A stretch of 64,000 bases of DNA from Pseudomonas abietaniphila (GTDB taxonomy: Bacteria; Pseudomonadota; Gammaproteobacteria; Pseudomonadales; Pseudomonadaceae), in assembly GCF_039697315.1 (NCBI RefSeq), contig NZ_CP155619.1, positions 2,108,001 through 2,172,000 on the forward strand, given 5' to 3'. The notes beneath the pieces are model-generated. The model saw only the letters and a list, made by a program, of their open reading frames with translations, ran no database searches and had not been told where the DNA came from. The position numbers were made by a program, and so were the translations under genes. Numbering within the stretch: the first letter of the stretch is position 1; every line of letters starts with the position of its first letter. Below are positions 53,465 through 61,430 of the stretch, one piece after another.

Positions 53465-55006
53465 ATGAATTCAGTCGATAATTTTAAAGCCGAACCTATT
53501 ATGAAATCTATCCATACATTAATTGCACCACCAGGAGCGGGAAAAACTTCTTGGCTAATTAACCGGATCACCACATCACTAGACCAGTATTCCTTACTCG
53601 TGTTTCCAACCAAAGCCCTTTCGGCAGAGGTACAACGCCGAATGCAGACCCAAAGTATGGACTTTAATGCCATCGACAGTAGCACTGTGGAAGGCTCTGT
53701 AGTCAAATGCTTAGAGGAGAGCCTGCTCAACCGAACACACAGAATTTTGATATGCACTCACGAATCACTGAGGCTGATCGCCCCTGAGACGCTAGATGGA
53801 TGGAAACTTTACGTTGATGAAATCCCGGCTACCTGGGACTGCTCTACGTATATCTTCACCGACATATCCTACCGGAAGACATTTGATAAAATCACTACCA
53901 TTGCCAAATCAGGCGACAAGAGTAAGCTGTATGCAAAGGACGATTGCCGTACGCTTATTGAAGGACTGGCAAATGGAGACGACTCAACTCTTGCCACTGA
54001 TGCACGCGAAGTTCTTACGGCATTACTTGATAGCAGATATGCTGTTGAAGTTGATGACATTGACGCCAGGCTGAAACGGACAGTTAGAGTCATCGGGATT
54101 AAACATTATATCCCCGCATTCGAAGCAGCAGAGGAAGCAGTGATCATGGGGGCTGAGGTAGAAAAGACTCTTCTTGGAGTTACGCTCAAAGCAGCAGGCT
54201 GGCTCATCCGACCCATTGAGGCAGACATCGATTTTACGGGGTATGGAAACAAGGTAGAGATTCATCCTTTCTTCAACAACAGACCGTACTCCAAAAGCGC
54301 CGCACTTATGAAGGGAGGAAAGCTTTATCCTGACTATCAGGAAGATTGCCTGTTAGATGCATGGTTGAAAGTAGACGTATTCAGAATCATTGGGAACAGG
54401 CAAGCTATTCTAGTCGCCCATCAGTGGTGCCAACCCGAACTACCTATTCCACCACGCCATGACGATAGCAACATCAAATTCATCCCCATCGATAACAGGG
54501 GTATGAATGAGTACTCAGACTACAAAATTGCAATCTGCCTGCAGCATGGAAACATCACTCCAATTGAGGCTAGAAGTCTGGGCACGCTTGCAGAGCTGTT
54601 ATCTGTAAAGAATGAAGTAAACCCCGAAGAAATCAAGAGTGCCGTAAAGTACGAACGATTTTATGAATCAACCCTGCAATCTGTTTGCAGAACTTCTCTA
54701 CGCTCAAGAACAAGCACCTCCAACATATTACTATTCGTGCAAGACCTAGAAATTGCAAAATTCCTAGCAGAAAAAATAGGCAATTGCGAGATTAACGAAG
54801 AGTTCTCTGAGTACTATTTACCACCAGAATCAGTATCAAAAGCAAATAGAGACAATTTGAAGCAGAAGGCTATCGGCATGTGGTACCAGAAGCAGAGTAT
54901 AGAAAACATAGCTAGGGAGATCGGAAAAACACCAAGAACGATACGCAATTGGCTCAGATCACGCAGGGAACTTAACCAATCTGAAACACCGGAAATTTCC
55001 TCTTAA
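53465..55006 (+). CDS. helicase-like ATPase with C-terminal HTH, putative replication protein of the island
   Basis: A 513-residue protein, not matched to a named family. Walker A is TLIAPPGAGKTSW (residues 18-30); a motif-Ia-like FPTKALSAEVQRRM follows, then CTHESL (97-102) and a Walker-B-type LYVDEIP (116-121), as in superfamily 2 helicases. A compact C-terminal helix-turn-helix spans MWYQKQSIENIAREIGK through TPRTIRNWLRSRREL (about 475-504). ATG codons at 53465 and 53501 are possible; neither has a clear Shine-Dalgarno. A helicase plus DNA-binding domain downstream of iterons suggests replication initiation. Low G+C compared with the host genes. A strong terminator overlaps its stop. Confidence 0.7.
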   Translation: MNSVDNFKAEPIMKSIHTLIAPPGAGKTSWLINRITTSLDQYSLLVFPTKALSAEVQRRMQTQSMDFNAIDSSTVEGSVVKCLEESLLNRTHRILICTHESLRLIAPETLDGWKLYVDEIPATWDCSTYIFTDISYRKTFDKITTIAKSGDKSKLYAKDDCRTLIEGLANGDDSTLATDAREVLTALLDSRYAVEVDDIDARLKRTVRVIGIKHYIPAFEAAEEAVIMGAEVEKTLLGVTLKAAGWLIRPIEADIDFTGYGNKVEIHPFFNNRPYSKSAALMKGGKLYPDYQEDCLLDAWLKVDVFRIIGNRQAILVAHQWCQPELPIPPRHDDSNIKFIPIDNRGMNEYSDYKIAICLQHGNITPIEARSLGTLAELLSVKNEVNPEEIKSAVKYERFYESTLQSVCRTSLRSRTSTSNILLFVQDLEIAKFLAEKIGNCEINEEFSEYYLPPESVSKANRDNLKQKAIGMWYQKQSIENIAREIGKTPRTIRNWLRSRRELNQSETPEISS

Positions 55007-55026
55007 AGCTCTTTAAGAGATTTTTT
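55000..55026 (+). terminator. terminator overlapping the helicase-like gene stop
   Basis: CTCTTAAAG, CT, CTTTAAGAG gives a perfect 9-bp stem, followed by ATTTTTT. The TAA stop codon lies inside the left arm. Confidence 0.9.
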
Positions 55027-55606
55027 CCATCCAACACTGCATAGTGCATGAACTCGTGCCAAAGGGCACCACCGCACCCTCCCTAAATGTAGAACCGGGC
55101 AATGCCACTCTTCTCATTAAAACTCTTGAAACAATGTAAACTTACACATCAGCCCCCGTGACGAACGTCACATACAATCTGCCGAGTTAAGATCAAAAAC
55201 AAATTGGGCTTTCCTGCCTTGCCCCACTATTAACTACCTGTGCCTTAAGCACAGATTACACTTAAAGAGTACAAAATACAGAAGACGGAGGAGCAACCAA
55301 GCTCCTTCTCGCTCTTGATCTTAACTGTAACGATAATCTGGTGGCCTCAGCCACGATTAACCCACTCTTGATAATAAGTTGTCACCATGATCAAACCTGC
55401 CCCCAGGGCACCATGTAGCACGAACCGGGACAGGGAGGGGTATACATCCCCACCCTCCCTCTGAACATGCACAGGCCTCATCCGTGCTCACAAGCACTGG
55501 CAATAACATTTAAAGCGAGTTATCCGTAACGGAAGTAGTTACCGATCATTGCTGCCCCATGGTGCGATCACGGCGAGCAAGAGAGCGTACGTGGCCCTAA
55601 CCCACC
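55027..55606. other. 580-bp non-coding region with several dyads
   Basis: No gene seen. It contains GTGACGAACGTCAC (55158-55171), a hairpin AGGGAGGGG...CCCTCCCT (55432-55460), GGAGGAGC...GCTCCT near 55288-55310, and the operator-like inverted repeat ATCCGTAAC-N7-GTTACCGAT (55522-55546). It may be a replication or transfer origin, or hold a structured RNA. Confidence 0.45.
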
Positions 55607-55966
55607 CTAATGCATCTTAGACTTGAACATGCGGGGGTACACCACCCTCATGAGGCCATCGAAATCCGAGTGCAGAAATGCTGGATGCACGACACAGGCA
55701 AGAATGCGAGATCGCATCGCGGCCATGTCGACCAAGGTGATCCAACCGCGCTCTATCAAACTCGATACGGCTCGATCTACCCGCTCAGGTCTCACTGTTA
55801 GGAATTCAGGCAATAGATCAAGGTCGAGTTTCACGGTGCGATCACCGTCCATTCGGACCAAGAGCAGCAGCATTACCGCTACCCTGTCCTCGTTCAGCGC
55901 TGTCATCGCTGCCATCACTTCGAAGGCATATCGGGGGACATGAACCACTTGGTTATCAGGTGCCAT
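55607..55966 (-). CDS. winged-helix-like protein B (paralogue of the next gene)
   Basis: A 119-residue protein: NEDRVAVMLLLLVRMD, then LDLDLLPEFLTVRPERVDRA and VSSLIERGWITLVDMA, which reads as a winged helix-turn-helix like RepL or other plasmid initiators. It shares pattern with the adjacent 125-residue protein: same position of VSVML/VAVML, a Gly-Asp-Arg turn, a recognition-type helix and a terminal VHPAF/VNPTL strand. Six bases separate the two genes, so they probably make a co-translated or heterodimeric pair. Alternatives: transcription regulator or replication adaptor. Confidence 0.6.
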   Translation of the reverse strand: MAPDNQVVHVPRYAFEVMAAMTALNEDRVAVMLLLLVRMDGDRTVKLDLDLLPEFLTVRPERVDRAVSSLIERGWITLVDMAAMRSRILACVVHPAFLHSDFDGLMRVVYPRMFKSKMH

Positions 55967-55972
55967 CGCGAC

Positions 55973-56350
55973 TCACCAGCGTTTCACGGAAGGTTCGCGA
56001 AGCTCATCTGGGACTTCTGCTCGGGCAAGAGTCGGATTCACCGTACAGGCAATGGGCTCACCAGACTCGGTACTGGATTGAACCGCTCCAATGAACCCAG
56101 CCCCCGCTAGATCAGCAATGGCCTTTGTGACGTCCTGCGGTGTGATCTCACAGTGCTGGGCTACTGCTGCGATGTCGAGCTGCACAGCGCCACGATCATC
56201 AATTTCGCCTACCAGCTTTAGCATTACAGAAACCGCGTTAGGGTTGGTCTGGTTCAAATTGCCCAGGTGTTGGAACAAAGCCGGGTTGTAGAACAAGCTT
56301 TCGCCGATTTCTTCAGTTGCTGCGGGTAGTGCCCCGATTCGGTTGCTCAT
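55973..56350 (-). CDS. winged-helix-like protein A (paralogue of the gene downstream)
   Basis: A 125-residue protein. The N-terminus (LFYNPALFQHLGNLNQTNPN) precedes a winged-helix-like core (VQLDIAAVAQHCEITPQDVT, KAIADLAGAGFIGAV) and strand CTVNPTLARAEVP. It is related by pattern to the gene immediately downstream. The start is divergent from an XRE regulator 95 bp away, so a regulated operator likely lies between them. Similar small proteins occur on mobile elements as RepL-like replication or maintenance factors; I cannot pin the family. Confidence 0.6.
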   Translation of the reverse strand: MSNRIGALPAATEEIGESLFYNPALFQHLGNLNQTNPNAVSVMLKLVGEIDDRGAVQLDIAAVAQHCEITPQDVTKAIADLAGAGFIGAVQSSTESGEPIACTVNPTLARAEVPDELREPSVKRW

Positions 56351-56445
56351 TTCTCTGCTCCAAGGACGTCGCTAGGGCCGAACGCCTTCCACGATGTCAC
56401 GATTAGTGTGTGTCAGGTCAAAGCATATCCCCGGACCATGGGCGG

Positions 56446-56676
56446 ATGCCAGCACCGCCTCCATCTCCAGCTCTTCAACGTCAGTTCGGCCTTCGTGTCC
56501 GTGAGCTTCGACTTGCCATGGGCGTCAACCAAGAAGCATTTGCAGATAGGTGTGGTTTCGCCCGAACGTACATGTCTCGAATTGAAACAGGGGGTGCGAA
56601 CCCGTCGATCAACGCGATCAAGGTTCTTGCCGATGCTCTTGGTGTAAGCATTTCTACTCTGTTCGAAGGGCTGTGA
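56446..56676 (+). CDS. XRE-family HTH repressor
   Basis: A 76-residue single-domain regulator: LQRQFGLRVRELRLAMGVNQ, EAFADRCGFARTYMSRIETG, GANPSINAIKVLADALGVSI, a complete lambda-repressor-type five-helix HTH. Starts at ATG 56446 or GTG 56410; the choice is uncertain. It is divergent from the winged-helix pair and likely represses them. Confidence 0.87.
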   Translation: MPAPPPSPALQRQFGLRVRELRLAMGVNQEAFADRCGFARTYMSRIETGGANPSINAIKVLADALGVSISTLFEGL

Positions 56677-57236
56677 TCGGATCCGCTTATCTACTGCCAC
56701 ATCTATCCGTTATCTAATACGTTTGCAGCGTCCGCTACAGGTGCAGTGTGATTTGTAGCACGTCAACCCCCCTATTTCCGGGCATTGGCGGTGACGGGGT
56801 TAAGCAAAGCTACCTCTTCTTCTCTGCCCCCAGAAATGGTGAGGTTAGCCACAGTGAAACGTCGCTGGAACAACGCCTGTTAAATCAAGCCTTACCACAG
56901 CCCGCTCTGTAGCGGGCTTTGTCGTATCTGGCGATCACGTTCGGCTCTTGATGATCGTTCCCATGCAATCCCACAAGCCACCAGATAATATGGTGCGACA
57001 AGGGCAATCATTATTCCAAAATCATGTGGCTTTGCATTGCCCCATAGAGTGGACCGCTCAACACCCCCGGAAAAATTGACAGGAATCGGTCTAGCTTATT
57101 TTCAGCGTAGAGAATCCAGGCTCTTAGAGAGTCGCATCTGTTTTTCGGCAAGGATTTGGTTTCAGCGAAATGGTTTGAGTGCGAGAGTCATGGGCCAACT
57201 GCTACTATCGCCAATCACCCCACAGGTTGGTCAGCA
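56677..57236. other. 560-bp non-coding region with terminator
   Basis: Nothing coding is seen. A hairpin AGCCCGCT-CTGT-AGCGGGCT followed by TTG (56899-56920) is the likely terminator of the XRE transcript or of a small RNA. Upstream sequence around 56820-56890 is unassigned. Confidence 0.5.
56899..56922 (+). terminator. terminator downstream of XRE gene
   Basis: Perfect 8-bp stem AGCCCGCT/AGCGGGCT with a four-base loop, then TTGTC. Only a short U tract, so moderate strength. Confidence 0.7.
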
Positions 57237-57959
57237 ATGCACGATTTAGACTCCCCAGATTTCAATAAGGCACGCGGGTTCCTGATTGGGTACTCAGGGA
57301 TCGTGCTGGCGCTGTGGTTCTTTGGGGCAAAGTTGGAGAAGTTTCAGCTTATGGGGACAGAGATTCAACTGGAGCAGAACGTTAGCAAAGCGTGGCTTAC
57401 CCTGTGTCTCGTCAACATCTATCTCTGGTGGCGTTACTATCAACGGCTCCCGGCCCAGGCCCTCCTATTCGATGAGGCAATGCACGCGCTGTATGATGCA
57501 AGTCTCAGATGGGTCGCAATCCGCGTTAATAACCGTGCGATGAAGCGAAAGTTGCAAGAGATTTTTGCAGAAGATCCGAACGGTGCGGAGGCGGTCGAAT
57601 TCTATAGGGGGCGAGGCGTTCTTACCTGTCACGCAAAGATCGAAGAAGAGAATCGTGCCCACCCTGATGGGACTGACATCCGATATGCGAACAGAGCGTT
57701 CCGAACTGAGGTTCGTCTTTATTTCGATTACCGCGTGCGGACGAAGGGGCAGTGGAACCCGTTCTGGCAGGAATACCATTTCGGGATTTACAAACCGCCC
57801 CTGATCTTTACTTGGCCCGCAAAGGTATTCACGGTTGTACGAGGCGCATTCGTAACGCCTTGGCTTACGGACTACGTTATTCCCCTAATTTGGGGCGCCG
57901 CCAGCACCATCGCTGCGTTCTGGATGTACCTGCATACTAATCACTACTTTTGTCTCTGA
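57237..57959 (+). CDS. unrecognised membrane protein of the island
   Basis: A 240-residue protein with two hydrophobic segments near the N-terminus (GYSGIVLALWFFGAKLEKF, WLTLCLVNIYLWWRYY), a long cytoplasmic-looking middle (RKLQEIFAEDPNGAEAVEFY, YANRAFRTEVRLYFDYRVRT) and one or two at the C-terminus (PLIWGAASTIAAFWMYLHTN). The start at 57237 follows the Met of MHDLDSPDF; upstream frame lacks features. No known family was recognised. It stands alone, with codon use unlike the core. It may be a membrane effector of a defence system, an inference from island context only. Confidence 0.65.
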   Translation: MHDLDSPDFNKARGFLIGYSGIVLALWFFGAKLEKFQLMGTEIQLEQNVSKAWLTLCLVNIYLWWRYYQRLPAQALLFDEAMHALYDASLRWVAIRVNNRAMKRKLQEIFAEDPNGAEAVEFYRGRGVLTCHAKIEEENRAHPDGTDIRYANRAFRTEVRLYFDYRVRTKGQWNPFWQEYHFGIYKPPLIFTWPAKVFTVVRGAFVTPWLTDYVIPLIWGAASTIAAFWMYLHTNHYFCL

Positions 57960-58905
57960 GCACTCACTGATGAGTCCCTGTGCGACTCTAACAAATCGGT
58001 TTCCAGTAGGTGGCAGCTTTGTCAAAGCCTGTCGGCTTCGGAGCCGCACCCATGGCAGACGAGCGAAACCACCAAGTCAGTACAAGCTTGGTGGTTGTGA
58101 CTTACCCGCTTGCTCTTAACGAGGCCAGCTACGGTGGTGGTGACACACGTCCTCCCAGGTTCCGAAACGGAAACGCCTGTAGCGGCGAACCGGAACAGGT
58201 TTGGTGGTGGTGGCATGGCAGATGTAGCAGGTGCAAAGAGGCATGATAGCCGCTCCTGTATCGATGTGGATTAGATCGCACATGCCCAGAAACGACCGAC
58301 AATCAGTAGATGATTGACATAACCATAGCCAGCTGGCTTAAATGGCGGCCTTCTCTGCACAAGTGCTAGCGCATGCGTCAGGGGTACGGGTAGTCGCGTT
58401 ACGTTTGGCGACAGAGCGTGACTACTCGTAGACATCTTCAGCGGAGCCCACCTACATGGTGGGCTTTTGCGTTGGCTCAGAGGATATCCAGTTGCCACAT
58501 CCCCTGCAACCGTTCTGTGAGCCCCGCCATCAAATTTTCTTCTTAAGGGTATCCTCGCAGCATACCCTGAACCCCAAAGGGCCTCATAAGGCCCTTAAGA
58601 GGCCCTAAAGAGGCCCTCAAAACCCAGCACCCACCGCCGTTTAAAATCACAGATGAAATCGCTTGTGAAAAGAAAACATGAGCGGAAATTGAAGCCAAAC
58701 CCTACATCTAGCGTTAAAGCAGGTACGGCAGACACAAGATAATGTGTTTGGCACAGCAAACGCCAGCCACAGCCTGTGGATAAAGCTGTGCGAAATGGGG
58801 ATATCGTTTGCAGCCTTCGCAACCGCTGGGCTGGGATCTCGTCGAAGTCGTTGATCTAATTTCATGCCTGAAGCTGACGATTGCCGCCAGCCTCTTCAGA
58901 TAACG
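57960..58905. other. 946-bp non-coding region with hairpins and repeats
   Basis: No gene found. Features seen: perfect inverted repeat AACCACCAAG-N10-CTTGGTGGTT (58067-58096); GGCTTCGGAGCC hairpin near 58033; an orphan terminator at 58446-58469; and four copies of AGGCCCT or its complement in 58578-58617. This length of non-coding DNA suggests a structured RNA or a recombination/replication site. Confidence 0.5.
58446..58469 (+). terminator. orphan Rho-independent terminator
   Basis: GCCCACC-TACAT-GGTGGGC followed by TTTT. The nearest upstream plus-strand gene stops about 490 bp earlier, so it could end an unannotated small RNA beginning somewhere between 58100 and 58400. Confidence 0.75.
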
Positions 58906-59232
58906 TCAAGTTTGCCCTGTCGAATCTGGCTCAGGCTTACGCCTCGCGAAGTGACCAATCTTCGCCGCCGCCTCCAATCCTTCCTTTAAGTAGATGTCTG
59001 AAAGCTGCCATCTCACCTTCTCGTGCTCTCGCTTCAGTGCAGCAAGTTCGTCCGACATGCTTGCATTCATGCGCACAAGCTTGGCGACATTCTTCCTGGA
59101 TTGCCTTACCTCAAGCCATGCATCGTCTAGCTCGTCAATGAGTAATTTGCATTGCTGCTTATAGGCTTCGAGTAGGGAAGGCACGCCTAGGTCGAAAGCA
59201 GAATCGTCAGAAGGTAGCTTGTTTTCAGTCAT
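58906..59232 (-). CDS. small coiled-coil protein of unknown function
   Basis: A 108-residue helical protein: LLEAYKQQCKLLIDELDDAW, ...MSDELAALKREHEKVRWQLS. Heptads in residues 20-85 suggest a coiled coil, with a basic tail (FARRKPEPDST). Not recognised. A LexA-box-like CTGT-N8-ACAG lies 55 bp upstream. It could be an accessory or regulatory factor. Confidence 0.65.
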   Translation of the reverse strand: MTENKLPSDDSAFDLGVPSLLEAYKQQCKLLIDELDDAWLEVRQSRKNVAKLVRMNASMSDELAALKREHEKVRWQLSDIYLKEGLEAAAKIGHFARRKPEPDSTGQT

Positions 59233-59286
59233 AGTGATGCCACTCAAAGGAGTACATTTGTTCTCCTCGCAGAGTAGAGGCGACCA

Positions 59287-59302
59287 CTGTATGAATCAAC
59301 AG
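59287..59302 (-). promoter_or_regulatory. LexA-like site upstream of the small coiled-coil gene
   Basis: CTGTATGAATCAACAG keeps CTGT and ACAG at the canonical spacing and has ATG next to CTGT. The centre departs from the consensus, so binding is only plausible. Confidence 0.45.
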
Positions 59303-59436
59303 CGTTCTGATGAAGTGAGCAGTGACGAGGCCCGACACGAGAGCGGTTAATTGCAAAATGACGAGTCTAGCCGCCCCAAATCAACGACTTGTGAGGGCGC
59401 AATCTAATGGGGAGAAATTGGGATATGAATCCTCAC

Positions 59437-59640
59437 TCATCCTCTAAGACCATCGAGGATGTCATGCAGCGCTATCCAAGGCAGGAGGTGATCTGGTTCT
59501 GCCTTGCACTCATGAGCGTGGGAGAATTGCTTCTCGCAGTCCTCCAACGCTTGGCTCTCCATGCAACTCGTGCAGACCACGCGTCCGGCAACGATCATCC
59601 ACCGGGCGCTCCAGCGCTCAATCCGTCGTTCACTGTCCAT
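59437..59640 (-). CDS. small Cys-rich (zinc-ribbon-like) mobile-element protein
   Basis: A 67-residue protein: RRIERWSARWMIVAGRVVCT, SCMESQALEDCEKQFSHAHE, CKAEPDHLLPWIALHDILDG. It has Cys in VCTSC, DC and HEC positions, a possible metal site. I recall similar small proteins next to prophage and island genes in Pseudomonas. A plus-strand open frame overlaps it but has no such resemblance. Function unknown. Confidence 0.65.
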   Translation of the reverse strand: MDSERRIERWSARWMIVAGRVVCTSCMESQALEDCEKQFSHAHECKAEPDHLLPWIALHDILDGLRG

Positions 59641-59856
59641 TGTGTCAATTCCTTCCGGGTGGGGGGGCGTCCATATACCTTACGACCAGACGTAAGCTTA
59701 GCGGAACCCTCAAAACCATAACCTCGAACGAGGGTTGGCCCCTCTGGGGTTAATCCATTCTCGCTCTACCCCAGTGGTTCGCCGCTATCAGAGAACTAGA
59801 CCTATCTGGTAGCCCGGCACTCAACCCAACTCAGCTCTCAATAAACTATTGCCGAT

Positions 59857-59896
59857 ATCTATATGATCGAGCTATCATAAGCCTATCACTATAGAT
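59857..59896. promoter_or_regulatory. res-like dyad upstream of the serine recombinase gene
   Basis: ATCTATATGAT (59857-59867) and ATCACTATAGAT (59885-59896) are near-perfect inverted repeats, 17 bp apart, with ATCATA in between. It lies 18 bp before the recombinase start codon, where resolvases often have their site or operator. Confidence 0.5.
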
Positions 59897-59914
59897 GACA
59901 AAGGATAAAAACCG

Positions 59915-60541
59915 ATGTACACCCACCTCTACCTGCGAGCATCATTCAAGGATCAGGACGCAAACCGGGCCAAGGTGGCACTTGAGCAGTTCGCCGTCGA
60001 GAAGCAGTTAGAGGTCGTGGGCATATATGCGGAAAACGTGAGCGGAACGAAGCTGAATCGCCCGGAACTGATGCGACTGCTGAACACGGCTGCCGCTGGT
60101 GAAGTGTTGTTGGTTGAATCCGTAGACCGTCTCAGCCGTCTTTCACAGGGCGATTGGGAAGCACTGAAAGCCACCATCAAAACCAAGGGGCTTCGCTTGG
60201 TTGTCGCTGATCTGCCTACCAGCCATATGCTGATTCAAGATCAGGGTATCACCGGGCAAATCATGGACGTGGTTAACGGGATGCTCATTGACCTGATGGC
60301 GACTATGGCCCGCTTGGATCAAGAGAAGCGGGTGGAGCGAATCCGCCAAGGGCTAGAGAACAAGCGAGCTGCTGAGCCTGACTGGAAACCTGCTGGTAAA
60401 GGCAAGAATGTCGTCAAATGGAATGCGGTCAAAGCTCTGATGCAGAAGCACCCAACCATGTCTGCTGATGACATCGCTACGCTTGCCAAATGCGGTGTCG
60501 CTACCGTCTACCGCATAAAGCGAGAAATGAGCCTCGCCTAG
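59915..60541 (+). CDS. serine recombinase (resolvase/invertase family)
   Basis: A 208-residue protein: the catalytic motif YLRASFKDQD (Ser10), the downstream LLVESVDRLSRLSQGDW with its conserved Arg residues, and DLMATMARLDQEKRVERIRQ (helix E). The C-terminal 45 residues include a Hin/resolvase-type HTH (MSADDIATLAKCGVATVYRI). Length suits a resolvase or invertase, not a large integrase. No invertible segment is obvious. A terminator follows. Confidence 0.9.
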   Translation: MYTHLYLRASFKDQDANRAKVALEQFAVEKQLEVVGIYAENVSGTKLNRPELMRLLNTAAAGEVLLVESVDRLSRLSQGDWEALKATIKTKGLRLVVADLPTSHMLIQDQGITGQIMDVVNGMLIDLMATMARLDQEKRVERIRQGLENKRAAEPDWKPAGKGKNVVKWNAVKALMQKHPTMSADDIATLAKCGVATVYRIKREMSLA

Positions 60542-60560
60542 CATTCCGTAAATCGATATC

Positions 60561-60583
60561 AGCCGCCTTCGGGCGGCTTTTTC
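60561..60583 (+). terminator. terminator after the serine recombinase
   Basis: AGCCGCC-TTCG-GGCGGCT followed by TTTTT, 20 bp after the stop. Confidence 0.92.
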
Positions 60584-60902
60584 GTGGGCGTGATATTTCA
60601 GAATTTCCCGTTTTGTAGATGAACTGGCACAAGAATGGCTCTTAACACCTCTCTACATTGTTCAGCCATCAGCAAATTTCCAGACATGCACATGATATTC
60701 CTGTACAGCTTCACTGACCGACGCTGAACAGGGCCGATGGGCGATTCTCAAAATTCTGATTGGAAACGGTTTCGTATACGGCACGACCCGCGACTGCAAC
60801 CGTATCAGTCCGCAACTACGGACGACTCATGACGCCTATGAAGCCTATGAAGCCTATGAAGCCTGATTGATGCAAATGCATCACGAGAAAGATCACGTTG
60901 CT
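60584..60902. other. spacer with a decayed ORF and 9-bp repeats
   Basis: An ATG-less open frame 60696-60866 reads ASLTDAEQGRWAILKILIGN, GFVYGTTRDCNRISPQLRTT, then (AYE)-repeats. The end contains three tandem GCCTATGAA units (60834-60860). Probably the remains of a gene, or chance. No other feature seen. Confidence 0.35.
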
Positions 60903-61430
60903 TTATTTACTGTCATCAAGGTGTTCGAACATATCCTGCAGATTTGCTCTTATCAGATAAAGTGTCCAGGCCAACAGGGTGATCGAGCCAGCGGCAAACA
61001 TCAGGCAAAGCAGAGATGCATAGAAGCTCTCGAACAAGCCAATGGTTAGTTGCATAACTGAAGTTGACAAGCAAGAAAGAATTGTCACGAAAAGCACATT
61101 GCTAAGCGCTTGCAGCGGCTCGTATCGACTCAGGGAAGGTTTGGTCATTTTCAACGATTCAAATCGCTTTATATAAGCAGCAGAGTCGTAGACTTCTTTT
61201 TTCATATTTACAACTATGAAAGTTTTGAGAGACATCAAAAACCCCCCAAGCGTTAAAAAGCCGGCGAAAAGGCTACCTCTGAGACTGACGGCGTAAAAAG
61301 ACGAGAAGCTAGAAAACGCCACACACTTGTAGAATACATACATATCACAGATAAACTTAGACGCTATTACGCAACCGAGAGCTGTCAACAGAACTAAAAA
61401 TACCAAACCCCAGATCAACGCCACTCTCAT
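60903..61430 (-). CDS. four-helix membrane protein, second gene of an unrecognised two-gene cassette
   Basis: A 175-residue membrane protein starting MRVALIWGLVFLVLLTALGC. Four hydrophobic segments: residues 3-24, one around SLFAGFLTLGGFLMSLKTFI, one at ALSNVLFVTILSCLSTSVMQ, and one at FYASLLCLMFAAGSITLLAW. The second and third are joined by a polar loop (KKEVYDSAAYIKRFESLKMT). It overlaps the 316-residue gene by 4 bp (ATGA), so it is translated with it. The format, soluble protein plus four-TM protein, recalls several two-gene phage defence systems, but no homology was recognised. Confidence 0.7.
   Translation of the reverse strand: MRVALIWGLVFLVLLTALGCVIASKFICDMYVFYKCVAFSSFSSFYAVSLRGSLFAGFLTLGGFLMSLKTFIVVNMKKEVYDSAAYIKRFESLKMTKPSLSRYEPLQALSNVLFVTILSCLSTSVMQLTIGLFESFYASLLCLMFAAGSITLLAWTLYLIRANLQDMFEHLDDSK

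Noticed and set aside
59407..59721. Plus-strand 104-codon frame
   Set aside because: Overlaps the minus-strand Cys-rich small gene, which resembles known mobile-element proteins better.
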